The notes beneath the pieces were generated by a model that made no database searches, had not been told where the DNA came from, and worked only from the letters and a program-made list of their open reading frames with translations. 64,000 nucleotides of DNA from Oceanobacillus sojae (lineage in GTDB: Bacteria > Bacillota > Bacilli > Bacillales > Amphibacillaceae). A program made the position numbers and the translations under genes. The DNA is taken from positions 124,001-188,000 of the forward strand of contig NZ_BJYM01000007.1 in assembly GCF_007991515.1 (NCBI RefSeq), given 5' to 3'. Position 1 is the stretch's first letter; the number at the start of each line of letters is the position of its first letter. This document shows positions 39,509 through 48,254 of the stretch, one piece after another.

Positions 39509-40300
39509 ATGTTTGATGCAGTGGTTTATATTGGTCATGGAAGCCGGCGTGAAGCAGCGAATGCTCAATTTAAGAAGTTTATAGAATCAGTGATGCAGGA
39601 AGTAGATTATCGGAACCAGGAAATTGCTTTTTTAGAATTAACAGATCCACCAATTTCTGAGACACTTGAAAAATTAATAGCTGGAGGAGCAAAACGCTTT
39701 TTAGTTGTTCCTATCCTTCTTTTTTCAGCACTCCATCATAAATTGGATATTCCAGAAGAACTACGTGCTGTTCAAAAGAAATATCCTTTTATATCATTTA
39801 AAATGACAGAACCATTTGGCACGCATCCATATATGGTTGATCTTGTAGTGAAACGTATTAATGCTGAAAAGAACGAGCAGGATACAGCAATTTTACTTGT
39901 TGGCAGAGGAAGCAGTCATCTTGGGCCTGTTCAAGGATTGCAGCAGATTGGAAGAAAAGTTGAGCAGAAATTGGGTATTCCTGTGTATGCAGCTTTTCTA
40001 AAGCTTGGCAAACCTAGTATGGAGGAGGCAATGGCCTTCCTTCCCTATAGATATAAAAAAGTCTATGTAATGCCTTATCTATTATTTACAGGTCTGCTGC
40101 TTGAAAAAATAAAACAGACTGTCTTCAACTCAAAAGATACCTTTGATATCTGCCGAAATTTAGAATTTGATGAGCTGATGAAAAAAACATTAATCAAACG
40201 GATGGAGGAAGCCTGTGATGGAGAAGCTGTATCCGGTAATGATGAATCTGAGCGGAAAGAAGGCAGTAATTATCGGAGGAGGAAAAATAGCTCTGCGTAA
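39509..40300 (+). CDS. sirB: Sirohydrochlorin ferrochelatase (SirB/CbiX type)
   Basis: A 263-residue chelatase inserting iron into sirohydrochlorin. Two CbiX repeats are visible: the N-terminal half has YIGHGSRREAANAQF with the metal-contact histidine, and the second half opens with ILLVGRGSSHLGPVQG. GGAGGGATTAAC precedes ATG 39509, one base after the previous stop. The last 28 residues (SERKEGSNYRRRKNSSA) are unusual and lie entirely within the overlapping sirC start, so the stop codon may have moved. Confidence 0.88.
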   Translation: MFDAVVYIGHGSRREAANAQFKKFIESVMQEVDYRNQEIAFLELTDPPISETLEKLIAGGAKRFLVVPILLFSALHHKLDIPEELRAVQKKYPFISFKMTEPFGTHPYMVDLVVKRINAEKNEQDTAILLVGRGSSHLGPVQGLQQIGRKVEQKLGIPVYAAFLKLGKPSMEEAMAFLPYRYKKVYVMPYLLFTGLLLEKIKQTVFNSKDTFDICRNLEFDELMKKTLIKRMEEACDGEAVSGNDESERKEGSNYRRRKNSSA

Positions 40301-40706
40301 AGCAAAGGGGCTGGCAGAGACTGGTGTTAAAATAGTAGTTGTCAGCCCAGGTATACGGAAGGAGTTATTTAAACTTCATGATGTGGTGTGGAAGCAGAAA
40401 GAATTTGAAGCAAAAGATTTAAAGGGAGCACATCTTATTTTTGCAGCGACAGATAACAAAGCAGTGAATGAGTATGTTTGCCAGTGTGCTGCAGCGAATC
40501 AGTGGGTTAATGATACGAGTAAGAGTGAACGGTCTGATTTTATTACTCCGGCAGTGGTCAAACGGGATAAGTTCATCCTGGCAATTTCCACATCCGGTGC
40601 AAGTCCGGAGCTCGCCAAAGAATTGAAAGCTGAACTGGAAGTCCGCTATAATAACACCCTGGGTTATACTGTAGACATGTATGCAAAGAGGAGGAATAAA
40701 AAATGA
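40218..40706 (+). CDS. sirC: Precorrin-2 dehydrogenase (SirC/YlnF type)
   Basis: A 162-residue NAD-dependent enzyme oxidising precorrin-2 to sirohydrochlorin. The Rossmann loop is KAVIIGGGKIALRKAKGL, with IFAATDNKAVN and the SGASPELAKELKAELE segment of the siroheme synthase N-terminal family. ATG 40218 (or GTG 40215) follows GGAGG. It overlaps sirB by 83 bases in another frame, while its stop overlaps the nirC start (ATGATGG). Confidence 0.92.
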   Translation: MEKLYPVMMNLSGKKAVIIGGGKIALRKAKGLAETGVKIVVVSPGIRKELFKLHDVVWKQKEFEAKDLKGAHLIFAATDNKAVNEYVCQCAAANQWVNDTSKSERSDFITPAVVKRDKFILAISTSGASPELAKELKAELEVRYNNTLGYTVDMYAKRRNKK

Positions 40707-41521
40707 TGGAGACAATAACCACTTTCGGTAACACCGCTGTTTCCAAGGTGAAACAATTGAATCATAGTAAAAGTAAGTATCTCATTATGACCATGCTGGC
40801 AGGCTTTTTCGTGGGACTCGGTATCATTTTGATTTTTACTATCGGCGGTATGCTTGCTCCGACAGGTTTTGCTGGAACATCTATTGTAATGGGAGTATCC
40901 TTTGGAATAGCATTGAGCCTGGTCATTATGGCTGGATCTGATTTATTTACGGGAAACAATATGATTATGACGATTGGTTTTTTAACAAAAAAAACAAAGA
41001 TTTTAGATGTGCTGCGTATTTGGGTGTTCAGTTATTTTGGTAATTTTGCCGGAGCGATTATTGTGGCCGGATTATTCTTTTATTCTGGACTTGCAACGGG
41101 AGGAACGGCTGATTTCATTATTTCCTCAGCAGGAGCAAAGATGAATGGCGCGTTTATGGAGCTGTTTGTCCGTGGTATCTTGTGTAATATTCTTGTCTGT
41201 CTTGCAGTATGGTGTTCTGTGAAGCTGAAGGATGAAACAGCAAAGCTTATTATGATTTTCTGGTGTCTATTCGCTTTTATCACATCTGGATTTGAGCATA
41301 GTGTGGCAAATATGACTGTATTGACAACGGCCTTAATGATTCCGCATCCGGAAACAATTTCCCTGGCCGGACTTGCTGCAAATTTAATTCCTGTATCCTT
41401 AGGTAATATTGTCGGCGGAGCTGTTTTTATTGGAGCTGCTTATTGGTATGGAATCACACAGAAAAATTCGCATGTGCAGTCTGAGTCTGCTGTTGACCAG
41501 AAATTTAAGAAAGAAGCATAA
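40703..41521 (+). CDS. nirC: Formate/nitrite transporter (NirC type)
   Basis: A 272-residue FNT-family channel with six membrane helices. Family landmarks are the pore loop region AGSDLFTGNNMIMTIG and ITSGFEHSVANMT. It probably imports nitrite for NirBD, or exports it to avoid toxicity. Start ATG 40703 or 40706, both after GAGGAGGAATAAAAA. It ends the nitrite operon, followed by a terminator. Confidence 0.92.
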   Translation: MMETITTFGNTAVSKVKQLNHSKSKYLIMTMLAGFFVGLGIILIFTIGGMLAPTGFAGTSIVMGVSFGIALSLVIMAGSDLFTGNNMIMTIGFLTKKTKILDVLRIWVFSYFGNFAGAIIVAGLFFYSGLATGGTADFIISSAGAKMNGAFMELFVRGILCNILVCLAVWCSVKLKDETAKLIMIFWCLFAFITSGFEHSVANMTVLTTALMIPHPETISLAGLAANLIPVSLGNIVGGAVFIGAAYWYGITQKNSHVQSESAVDQKFKKEA

Positions 41522-41532
41522 GTATTTAAGCA

Positions 41533-41576
41533 AAGGTATGTTGCTCATTGGAAAATGAGTATCATATCTTTTTTTG
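41533..41576 (+). terminator. Terminator of the nitrite reductase operon
   Basis: AGGTATG-TTGCTCATT pairs imperfectly with AATGAGTATCATATCT, then seven T. Confidence 0.85.
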
Positions 41577-41700
41577 TTGCAGGGCACAATAGATTATTAC
41601 ATATACGTGTACTGTTCAGGCAGGAGTTATATCAATTATGTAGAAATGATTAAAGAGGGGACAAACAGGTTGGAATACCTGTAGAAGGGAGGAGACAACA

Positions 41701-42171
41701 TTGACTAATGAACAGGAAGTATTGTTTAATCAGCTTTCTGCATATCGGGCCGATGTTTTGACAGCTGTGGAAGGAATATCAAGTGAGCAGGCAGAGGTAA
41801 TACCTGGGAATTTTAATAATAATATCCGCTGGAATCTGGGGCATATTTACCTGGATCAATTTCTGTGGATCGAGGCATTAACGAAAGAGACCTCTGAAGC
41901 AACAAGGTATTTTAATAAGTGGTTCGGTTTTGGAACTTCTCCAGAGGATTTCACCTCAGAAACACCAGCGTTTGAACAGCTGGTGAGTTTATTAAGAGAG
42001 CAGCCTGATGTTATTAAGAAACAATATAAAGATCGGCTGACCGAAGAATTTGCACCGATTGATATGGGGATGTATACAGTTGAGCAGGTATTAATTCGTA
42101 CTATTTTCCATGAAGGGATGCATTTGCAGGCAATTATGGATATTAAAAAGTGTATCAGACAGCATGATTAG
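41701..42171 (+). CDS. DinB/YfiT-like metalloprotein
   Basis: A 156-residue four-helix-bundle protein of the DinB superfamily. The likely metal ligands are His48 (NLGHIYLDQF), His137 and His141 (FHEGMHLQAI). Such proteins act as thiol-dependent transferases (bacillithiol in Firmicutes) or stress proteins; function here is unknown. The start is TTG 41701 with GGGAGGAG upstream. A small palindrome, ACAGGT-TGGAAT-ACCTGT (41665-41682), lies just before the ribosome site and may be an operator. Confidence 0.85.
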   Translation: MTNEQEVLFNQLSAYRADVLTAVEGISSEQAEVIPGNFNNNIRWNLGHIYLDQFLWIEALTKETSEATRYFNKWFGFGTSPEDFTSETPAFEQLVSLLREQPDVIKKQYKDRLTEEFAPIDMGMYTVEQVLIRTIFHEGMHLQAIMDIKKCIRQHD

Positions 42172-42213
42172 AGCACAATAAAGGTATTTCATCTATAAAT
42201 ACATCAGTTAAAT

Positions 42214-42284
42214 AAAAAGGATATAGTATATTTTGAAGAGTTAATATGCTATATCCTTTTAGTCAGCTTAATGGATTAAGCTGA
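42214..42284. terminator. Terminator and palindrome between dinB-like and lysR genes
   Basis: AAAAGGATATAG pairs with CTATATCCTTTT (42214-42260). Next to it CAGCTTAAT-GG-ATTAAGCTG (42264-42283) is a perfect palindrome abutting the lysR stop. Together they probably end both convergent transcripts. Confidence 0.75.
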
Positions 42285-43190
42285 TTATTTATTATTTCTT
42301 ATATAAGAAATAAATGTCTCAGTAAGCTGTTTTTTTTCATTATTTTTATTAGCTAATCCTGCAAATTGAATTTCATCATTAAATGGATACCCTATCGGAA
42401 CAGCGGTAATTGTTTTCGTCTGTATATAAGGATCATCCTGCAGCATTAAGTCAGAAGCAATGCTGATCCCGAGCCCGGCTGATACAGAGCGGAAAAGAAC
42501 ACTGGGATTCTTTGTCGTAAACAAAATATTTAACGGCCCTTGGCTTGCTTCAAACCTTTCAATATTTACATTATAAAATTCCCGGTCGAATAAAATAAAA
42601 GGTGAATCCTGAATGTCTTCCAAGGTTAATGACTCTCGGAAAGCCAGTTTGGAATCAATCGGAACAATTACTTTAAAGCTGCTGGAGAGGAATAAAGAAT
42701 AGACCTCCATGCTGGAATCAATTTTATGATAATCCATTAAAGAAAACAGACCGATATCTATCTCCTTTTTTTGTACGAGATGAAAAATCTCATCATTCTC
42801 TGCCTCGATAATACTTACTTCGATTTGCGGATAGTCCTTTCTGAAGCTTGAGAGGGCACGTGGAACAACTGTCATAAATAAGGATGGAGTTGTTGCAATC
42901 TTTAACGTTCCTCGCAGCGTCGCTGATAAGGAGTTGGCAGTTTGCCTTAGCTTTGATTCGGATTCCAGGATTTCTAAGATAATCGGGATAAGTTTTTTTC
43001 CATTTTCTGTTGGTATCGTACCGCTTCTGGAACGGATAAAAAGTTTATGCTCTATTTCTTTTTCAAAACTTGCAATCGATTGACTTAAAGCCGATTGACT
43101 GATATGCAGCGCTTCAGAGGCATGTGTGATCGACTCATATTCTAATACAGCTTTGATATACTGTAATTGTTCAAAATTCAATCTAATCAC
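42285..43190 (-). CDS. LysR family transcriptional regulator
   Basis: A 301-residue LysR regulator. The N-terminal winged helix contains FEQLQYIKAVLEYESITHASEALHI-type residues with the recognition helix SQSALSQSIASFEKEI, and residues from about 90 form the periplasmic-binding-like effector domain (LKIATTPSLFMTVVPRAL). It is divergent from the MFS gene with a 109-bp gap, a classic arrangement in which the regulator controls the transporter and its own synthesis. Effector unknown. Confidence 0.93.
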   Translation of the reverse strand: MIRLNFEQLQYIKAVLEYESITHASEALHISQSALSQSIASFEKEIEHKLFIRSRSGTIPTENGKKLIPIILEILESESKLRQTANSLSATLRGTLKIATTPSLFMTVVPRALSSFRKDYPQIEVSIIEAENDEIFHLVQKKEIDIGLFSLMDYHKIDSSMEVYSLFLSSSFKVIVPIDSKLAFRESLTLEDIQDSPFILFDREFYNVNIERFEASQGPLNILFTTKNPSVLFRSVSAGLGISIASDLMLQDDPYIQTKTITAVPIGYPFNDEIQFAGLANKNNEKKQLTETFISYIRNNK

Positions 43191-43299
43191 TCCTTTACAT
43201 AAGTTTTATTAATGTAAACATCACTAATTTTAATTATACAACAATATTTCTGATGGATATAATAAATATATACTGTTTTTTAAGAAAGTGGTGTTTTTC

Positions 43300-44529
43300 A
43301 TGTCGGAAAAGCTTTGGACAAAGGATTTTATGTTGATTACACTAGTGAATTTTCTTATGTATATTATTCACTATTCTCTTATTGTAACTGTGACTGTATT
43401 CACAATGGAAGAGTACAAGGCAAGTGAAGGAATGGGAGGCTTAGCAGCTGGAATATTCATTATAGGTATGTTAGTTGGACGTCTGTATTCCGGTAAATAT
43501 ATTGACCAATGGCAGCCCAAATATATTTTAATGATTGGTCTGGTTGCTTCTATTGCCACTATTTCTCTTTATTTCACAATTCATAGCTTGGTAATTCTAA
43601 TGATTGTCCGTTTTTTACACGGAATCGCTTTTGGTATTTCATCTACCTCTACGGGGGCTATTGCTTCCAAAATTGTTCCTGAATCTCGTAAGGGAGAAGG
43701 AATTGGGTACTATGCATTAAGTACAACCGTAGCATCTGCAATCGGACCATTTGTTGGTATTTTAATTAACCAGCGCCTTGGATTTGAAATGAACTTTACA
43801 TTCTGTCTGGCAATTATTACAGCAGCATTCTTAATTGGCCTGACAATAAAAAAAATTAACATGGCTCCTCTGCCAAAATTGGAGGATCAAAAATTGCCTG
43901 CTCCGGCAAAAGGGCTGGATAAATATGTGCAGAAAGAAGCATTGCCAATTGCTTTTGTTGCAGTATTCGTAGGGGTTGCATATGCAAGTGTACTTTCCTT
44001 CTTAACTGCATATGCACAGGAAGTTAACCTTGTTTCTGTTGCAAGCTTCTTCTTTATGGCTTATGCCGTAAGCACATTGGTTTCACGTCCGTTTACTGGA
44101 AAAATATTTGACCGTTTTGGAGAAAATAAAGTAATGTACCCATCCTTTTTAAGCTTTGTTATTGGATTAGGCTTATTAGCAACAGCAACAAACGGGTTTT
44201 TACTATTATTATCCGCTGTTTTTATTGGTCTGGGGTATGGAACAATCATACCAAGTTCTCAAGCAATTGCTGTAAAAGCTGCTCCAAAAGAAAAGATTGG
44301 TTTGGCAACATCAACCTTTTATATGCTTGCAGATTTAGGAGCAGGCTTTGCTCCATTTCTTTTAGGCATGCTGATTCCATTCTTAGGCTACCGTAATCTA
44401 TATTTAGCCATGGGTCTGTTAGTGGTCGGCATTACCGTTTTATACTATTTTCTGCATGGGAAAAAAGCAAAGCAGACGAAAATGGTAAAACAAGAAACGG
44501 CAGTAAGCGAAGAAAGCTGGGCAAATTAA
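43300..44529 (+). CDS. MFS transporter (YwoG-like)
   Basis: A 409-residue major facilitator with twelve predicted helices. The motif A loop appears as GRLYSGKYIDQWQPK between helices 2 and 3 and again as SRPFTGKIFDRFGENK in the second half. RFLHGIAFGISSTSTGAIA is the usual efflux-type helix. It is probably a drug or metabolite exporter controlled by the divergent LysR. ATG 43300 is preferred over GTG 43288; the ribosome site (AAGAAAGTGG) is weak. Confidence 0.88.
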   Translation: MSEKLWTKDFMLITLVNFLMYIIHYSLIVTVTVFTMEEYKASEGMGGLAAGIFIIGMLVGRLYSGKYIDQWQPKYILMIGLVASIATISLYFTIHSLVILMIVRFLHGIAFGISSTSTGAIASKIVPESRKGEGIGYYALSTTVASAIGPFVGILINQRLGFEMNFTFCLAIITAAFLIGLTIKKINMAPLPKLEDQKLPAPAKGLDKYVQKEALPIAFVAVFVGVAYASVLSFLTAYAQEVNLVSVASFFFMAYAVSTLVSRPFTGKIFDRFGENKVMYPSFLSFVIGLGLLATATNGFLLLLSAVFIGLGYGTIIPSSQAIAVKAAPKEKIGLATSTFYMLADLGAGFAPFLLGMLIPFLGYRNLYLAMGLLVVGITVLYYFLHGKKAKQTKMVKQETAVSEESWAN

Positions 44530-44548
44530 AATAAATTAATTATTTTAT

Positions 44549-44589
44549 CCCTCTTCATCATTCAATTCAAAATGGTGAAGAGGGTTTTT
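44549..44589. terminator. Terminator between the MFS gene and convergent hypothetical gene
   Basis: CCCTCTTCATCATT pairs with AATGGTGAAGAGGG (one G-U pair), then T residues; the flanking A-rich side makes it usable on both strands. Confidence 0.9.
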
Positions 44590-44593
44590 AATT

Positions 44594-44971
44594 TTATTCT
44601 TTATCGGATTGTTTTACATAATGCGTCAAACAAGATTTTTCCAAACTGGGATTTCCTGTCTTCGAAAATCGCAATGTTTTTTTTGCACCTTTTCCCCAGG
44701 ATTTATAGACAGTTACAGAAGGCTTTAAATGATGTTCTTTAGCATATTTTTTGAAGCCCTGTAGAAAGTGTTTTAATTTTGCCAGATTAAGATTAATTGC
44801 TCCTTCTAAATAATTAATTCTTTTGAAACGCCAGCCTTCCACCTGCTTAACTGTTAGCCGGTCCATTTGCACCAAAACATTAATTGGACTGATATAACCT
44901 TTGTCTCTAAGCTCTGCGGAGGCATTTATATATATTTTTCCTCTAACTGTTCTTGATTCATTTGAAATCAA
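44594..44971 (-). CDS. Conserved hypothetical protein
   Basis: A basic 125-residue cytoplasmic protein of an unrecognised family, beginning RTVRGKIYINASAELRDKGY. It has a conserved-looking core (EGWRFKRINYLEGAI) and a C-terminal basic patch (KSWGKGAKKTLRFSKTGNPS) that could bind nucleic acid. No ATG is in frame; TTG 44971 lies next to GGAGA, too close for a normal ribosome site, so the start is uncertain. Confidence 0.6.
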   Translation of the reverse strand: MISNESRTVRGKIYINASAELRDKGYISPINVLVQMDRLTVKQVEGWRFKRINYLEGAINLNLAKLKHFLQGFKKYAKEHHLKPSVTVYKSWGKGAKKTLRFSKTGNPSLEKSCLTHYVKQSDKE

Positions 44972-45326
44972 TCTCCATCTATCTATTTAATTATGATTGT
45001 TATTTTACCAAAGAAGAATCAGCATATGCGTGCTTATATTTTTTATAGATTATAATTTCCCGGACTTAAAGAGAATATCGCTTTAAACTTTAAAAGCTGG
45101 GTCCTTAGATACAAGATTACCCCTGAACGTCTCTGTCTTTTAACACCTTTATCCTAATTGTGGCAATTCTTAGGCAATGAACACCATTATTATTACCATC
45201 CCGAAATAAATTTGAAATAAGAATGTAAGTTTATAAATGGTCATAAGAAGGAATACTTAATCTAAGAGTTATATTCACAGAGAAGTTTTTTATAATAAAA
45301 ATCTATTTTAACGGAGGGTGTGTACC
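44972..45326 (+). other. Spacer before the amino-sugar operon
   Basis: No gene seen. AT-rich, and it must contain the promoter for the rfbA operon, but no -35/-10 pair with good spacing stood out. The stretch just before rfbA (TTTTTTATAATAAAAATC) contains a TATAAT hexamer without a good -35. Confidence 0.45.
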
Positions 45327-46259
45327 ATGAAAGGGATTATTCTCGCCGGAGGAAGCGGAACACGTCTATCTCCAAGTACGGATAGTATTAATAAGCACCT
45401 GCTGCCAGTATTTGATAAGCCGATGATTTATTATCCATTATCTGTCTTAATGCTTGGCGGTATTAAAGAAGTGATGATAATTAGTACACCGGAAGATACT
45501 GAACGCTTTGAAAGGTTATTAGGAGACGGATCTTCCTTAGGTATTCAAATTGTCTATAAAGAACAGTCTGAGCCAAAAGGAATCCCGGAATCTTTTCTTA
45601 TTGCAGAAGATTTTATTGGAAAAGATGATGTCACTTTAATTCTTGCAGATAATATTTTCTTTGGTCAGGGCTTTACAACATTACTGCGGAATGCAATCAA
45701 AAAACATAAGCATGCAACCGTGTTTGGTTATCGTGTGAAGGATCCAGAGCGCTTTGGAGTGGTTGAATTTGACCATCATCAAAATGCGATTTCCATTGAG
45801 GAAAAGCCGGAGGACCCTAAATCAGATTTTGCGGTGACAGGTCTGTATATCTATGATTCCAGAGCTGTTCAAATTGCGAAAAAGCTCAAACCCTCTGAGC
45901 GCGGTGAATTAGAAATTACAGATTTAAATAAAGAATATTTAAAATGGAACCAGCTTCATGTAGAGCTGTTAGGAAGAGGATTTGCCTGGATGGATGCAGG
46001 AACGCAGGAATCCTTATTTGATGCAGCTGAATTTATTAAAACAACACAGCAGCGTCAAGGTTTCAAGATTGCCTGCCTGGAGGAAATTGCTTTCTATCTG
46101 AATTATATCTCCCGGGATATGCTTTATGAAAAAGGAAAATCTATGGAGAAAACAGACTATGGACAATATTTAATGGAAATTGCAAATCGAAAGCATAACC
46201 AGCAATACTGGGATGCTATTGACCATCATCCAATGTTAGGGCTGGTAGGAAATGAGTAA
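45327..46259 (+). CDS. rfbA: Glucose-1-phosphate thymidylyltransferase
   Basis: A 310-residue nucleotidyltransferase making dTDP-glucose from dTTP and glucose 1-phosphate. Signature GIILAGGSGTRLSPSTDSIN-like N-terminus with the pyrophosphorylase loop, PVFDKPMIYYPLS, LILADNIFFGQG and WMDAGTQESL. ATG 45327 follows GGAGGGTG. It overlaps rfbB by eight bases. RfbC and RfbD, needed for dTDP-rhamnose, are absent here, so the dTDP-sugar is channelled elsewhere. In the ECA pathway of enterobacteria the equivalent is RffH. Confidence 0.95.
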   Translation: MKGIILAGGSGTRLSPSTDSINKHLLPVFDKPMIYYPLSVLMLGGIKEVMIISTPEDTERFERLLGDGSSLGIQIVYKEQSEPKGIPESFLIAEDFIGKDDVTLILADNIFFGQGFTTLLRNAIKKHKHATVFGYRVKDPERFGVVEFDHHQNAISIEEKPEDPKSDFAVTGLYIYDSRAVQIAKKLKPSERGELEITDLNKEYLKWNQLHVELLGRGFAWMDAGTQESLFDAAEFIKTTQQRQGFKIACLEEIAFYLNYISRDMLYEKGKSMEKTDYGQYLMEIANRKHNQQYWDAIDHHPMLGLVGNE

Positions 46260-47280
46260 GGCTATCTTAATTACAGGCGGAGCCGGATTTATCGGCTCTA
46301 ATTTCATCCAATATTATCAGAGGAAATATCCTGACCAGCAGTTAATTAATATTGATAAGCTGACCTATGCCGGTTCATTAAATAACTTAACAGAAGTAGA
46401 AAATAAAGAGAACTATCATTTTATTCAAGGAGATATTGCGGATATAAATACAGTGGCAGCAATTTTCAAAGAATACGATATTGAGGGTGTGATTCATTTT
46501 GCTGCTGAGTCTCATGTAGACCGCTCCATTGATGACGCCAGTCCATTTATTAATACGAATGTGGTGGGGACTTTGAATCTTTTACAGGCGGCCAGAGCCG
46601 ACTGGGAGACAAAGGGAGTGCTTCAGGAGCGCCGGTTTCATCAAATATCGACCGATGAAGTCTATGGATCATTAGGAGAATCTGGCAAGTTTACAGAAGA
46701 GACTCCTTACGATCCAAGAAATCCGTATAGTGCATCAAAAGCTGGTGCGAACTTTTTAGTGAAAAGCTTTGGTCACACGTATGGTATGAATGTTATTATC
46801 TCCTCCTGTTCGAATAATTATGGTCCGAGACAGCATGAAGAAAAGCTGCTTCCGACGATTATCCGGCATGCTTTGGCAAATGAACCGATACCGATTTACG
46901 GTGACGGGAAGAATATACGTGACTGGTTATTTGTAGAGGATCACTGCAGAGCCATTGACATGGTTTATCATCAGGGCAAAACCATGGAGATATATAATGT
47001 TGGCGGGAATAATGAACAGGAAAATATGAAAATTACAAATTTAATTTGTCATTTACTAGATGAACAAAGATCGGATTTACTTCAAACTTACCGTTTGGAG
47101 CATTTTTCTGACTTGATTACCTTTGTTGAGGATCGTAAAGGTCATGATAAAAGATATGCTATTGATGCAAGCAAGATACAAAGAGAACTAGGCTGGCAGC
47201 CCGAAGTAGGTTTAGAGGATGGACTGAGAAAAACTGTGGGATGGTATTTACAAAAATGGAAAACGAACGTACCGATTTAA
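46252..47280 (+). CDS. rfbB: dTDP-glucose 4,6-dehydratase
   Basis: A 342-residue short-chain dehydrogenase/epimerase-fold enzyme making dTDP-4-keto-6-deoxyglucose. The NAD loop is ITGGAGFIGSNF; the catalytic residues lie in STDEVYGSLG and PYSASKAGAN (Tyr-xxx-Lys); RDWLFVEDHCRA is also typical. Its product is the substrate of the downstream RffA-like aminotransferase. It overlaps both rfbA and the glycosyltransferase gene, indicating translational coupling. Confidence 0.95.
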   Translation: MSKAILITGGAGFIGSNFIQYYQRKYPDQQLINIDKLTYAGSLNNLTEVENKENYHFIQGDIADINTVAAIFKEYDIEGVIHFAAESHVDRSIDDASPFINTNVVGTLNLLQAARADWETKGVLQERRFHQISTDEVYGSLGESGKFTEETPYDPRNPYSASKAGANFLVKSFGHTYGMNVIISSCSNNYGPRQHEEKLLPTIIRHALANEPIPIYGDGKNIRDWLFVEDHCRAIDMVYHQGKTMEIYNVGGNNEQENMKITNLICHLLDEQRSDLLQTYRLEHFSDLITFVEDRKGHDKRYAIDASKIQRELGWQPEVGLEDGLRKTVGWYLQKWKTNVPI

Positions 47281-48215
47281 TTTCTGTAGTGATTCCAGTC
47301 TATGGCTGTGAACGCTGCCTGATCGAGCTTGCAAACCGAATTATTCAAACAATCCAGTCCATTCCAGCAGATTATGAAATTATTATGGTAAACGATGCGA
47401 GCCCGGATCATGCCTGGGAAACAATTCTTAAACTTCACCAAAAAGATAAAAAAATAAAGGGAATTAACCTGTCCCGTAATTTTGGACAGCATCATGCAAT
47501 AACCGCAGGTCTTGATTTTACATCCGGAGATTGGGTGGTTGTGATGGATTGTGATCTGCAAGACCGCCCGGAGGAAATTGTGTCTCTGTATGAAAGGGCA
47601 ATGGATGGTTATGATGTTGTGTTTGCACAGCGTGTGCAAAGGCAGGATAAAAATTTGAAAAAATTCACGTCCAAGTCCTTTTATAAAGTCTATGATTATT
47701 TTACAGGGAAAAAGACAGACGCTTCGATAGCGAACTTCAGCATTTCCCATAAAAAAGTAGTAGAGAGCTTTCGAAAGCTGCGTGAGCAGAACCGTTATTT
47801 CCCTTTTTTTATTCAATGGATGGGATATCAGCAGACAAAAATAGAAGTGCAGCATGATGCCCGAAAAGAAGGAAAGTCATCCTACCAATTGAAAAAATTA
47901 TTTGCTCTGGCAACGGATGCGATTGTTTCTCAATCAAATAAACCGTTGAGGCTCTCAATTGGTGTGGGATTTCTGATGGCTTTTGCTTCTTTTATCTATG
48001 CGTTATATCTGTTTTTTCGCTATTTCTTTTTAGATGAGCTTGTTCAAGGCTGGACCAGTGTGATGGTATCTATCTTTTTTATTGGCGGCTTAATATTTTT
48101 CCAGCTTGGAATTATCGGCCTCTATCTTGGAAAAATTTTCAATGAAGCGAAAAACCGGCCAATCTATTTAATTAAAGATATAAAAGGTGCAGTTCAAAAA
48201 GTTCAACAAAAATAA
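47256..48215 (+). CDS. Polyprenyl-phosphate glycosyltransferase, family 2 (CsbB/ArnC type)
   Basis: A 319-residue membrane-attached GT2 enzyme. The catalytic domain has ISVVIPVYGCERCL, NDASPDHAWE and the DxD motif in VVMDCDLQDRPEE; two C-terminal helices (about 235-258 and 273-296) match the DPM/ArnC/CsbB group, which moves a sugar onto undecaprenyl phosphate on the cytoplasmic face. ATG 47256 lies inside rfbB, overlapping it by 25 bases; an earlier in-frame ATG at 47241 is less likely. Its donor is presumably the dTDP-amino-sugar made by the neighbours (inference). Confidence 0.9.
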   Translation: MENERTDLISVVIPVYGCERCLIELANRIIQTIQSIPADYEIIMVNDASPDHAWETILKLHQKDKKIKGINLSRNFGQHHAITAGLDFTSGDWVVVMDCDLQDRPEEIVSLYERAMDGYDVVFAQRVQRQDKNLKKFTSKSFYKVYDYFTGKKTDASIANFSISHKKVVESFRKLREQNRYFPFFIQWMGYQQTKIEVQHDARKEGKSSYQLKKLFALATDAIVSQSNKPLRLSIGVGFLMAFASFIYALYLFFRYFFLDELVQGWTSVMVSIFFIGGLIFFQLGIIGLYLGKIFNEAKNRPIYLIKDIKGAVQKVQQK

Positions 48216-48254
48216 CATATTGAAAGAAGAAGTCTGGTAGAGAGGAAGAGGAGA

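Noticed and set aside
45327-47280. dTDP-rhamnose biosynthesis
   Set aside because: rfbC and rfbD are absent and an RffA-type aminotransferase follows, so the 4-keto sugar is aminated.
47277-47855. 192-codon minus-strand frame opposite the GT2 gene
   Set aside because: Antisense shadow; the plus strand carries clear GT2 motifs.
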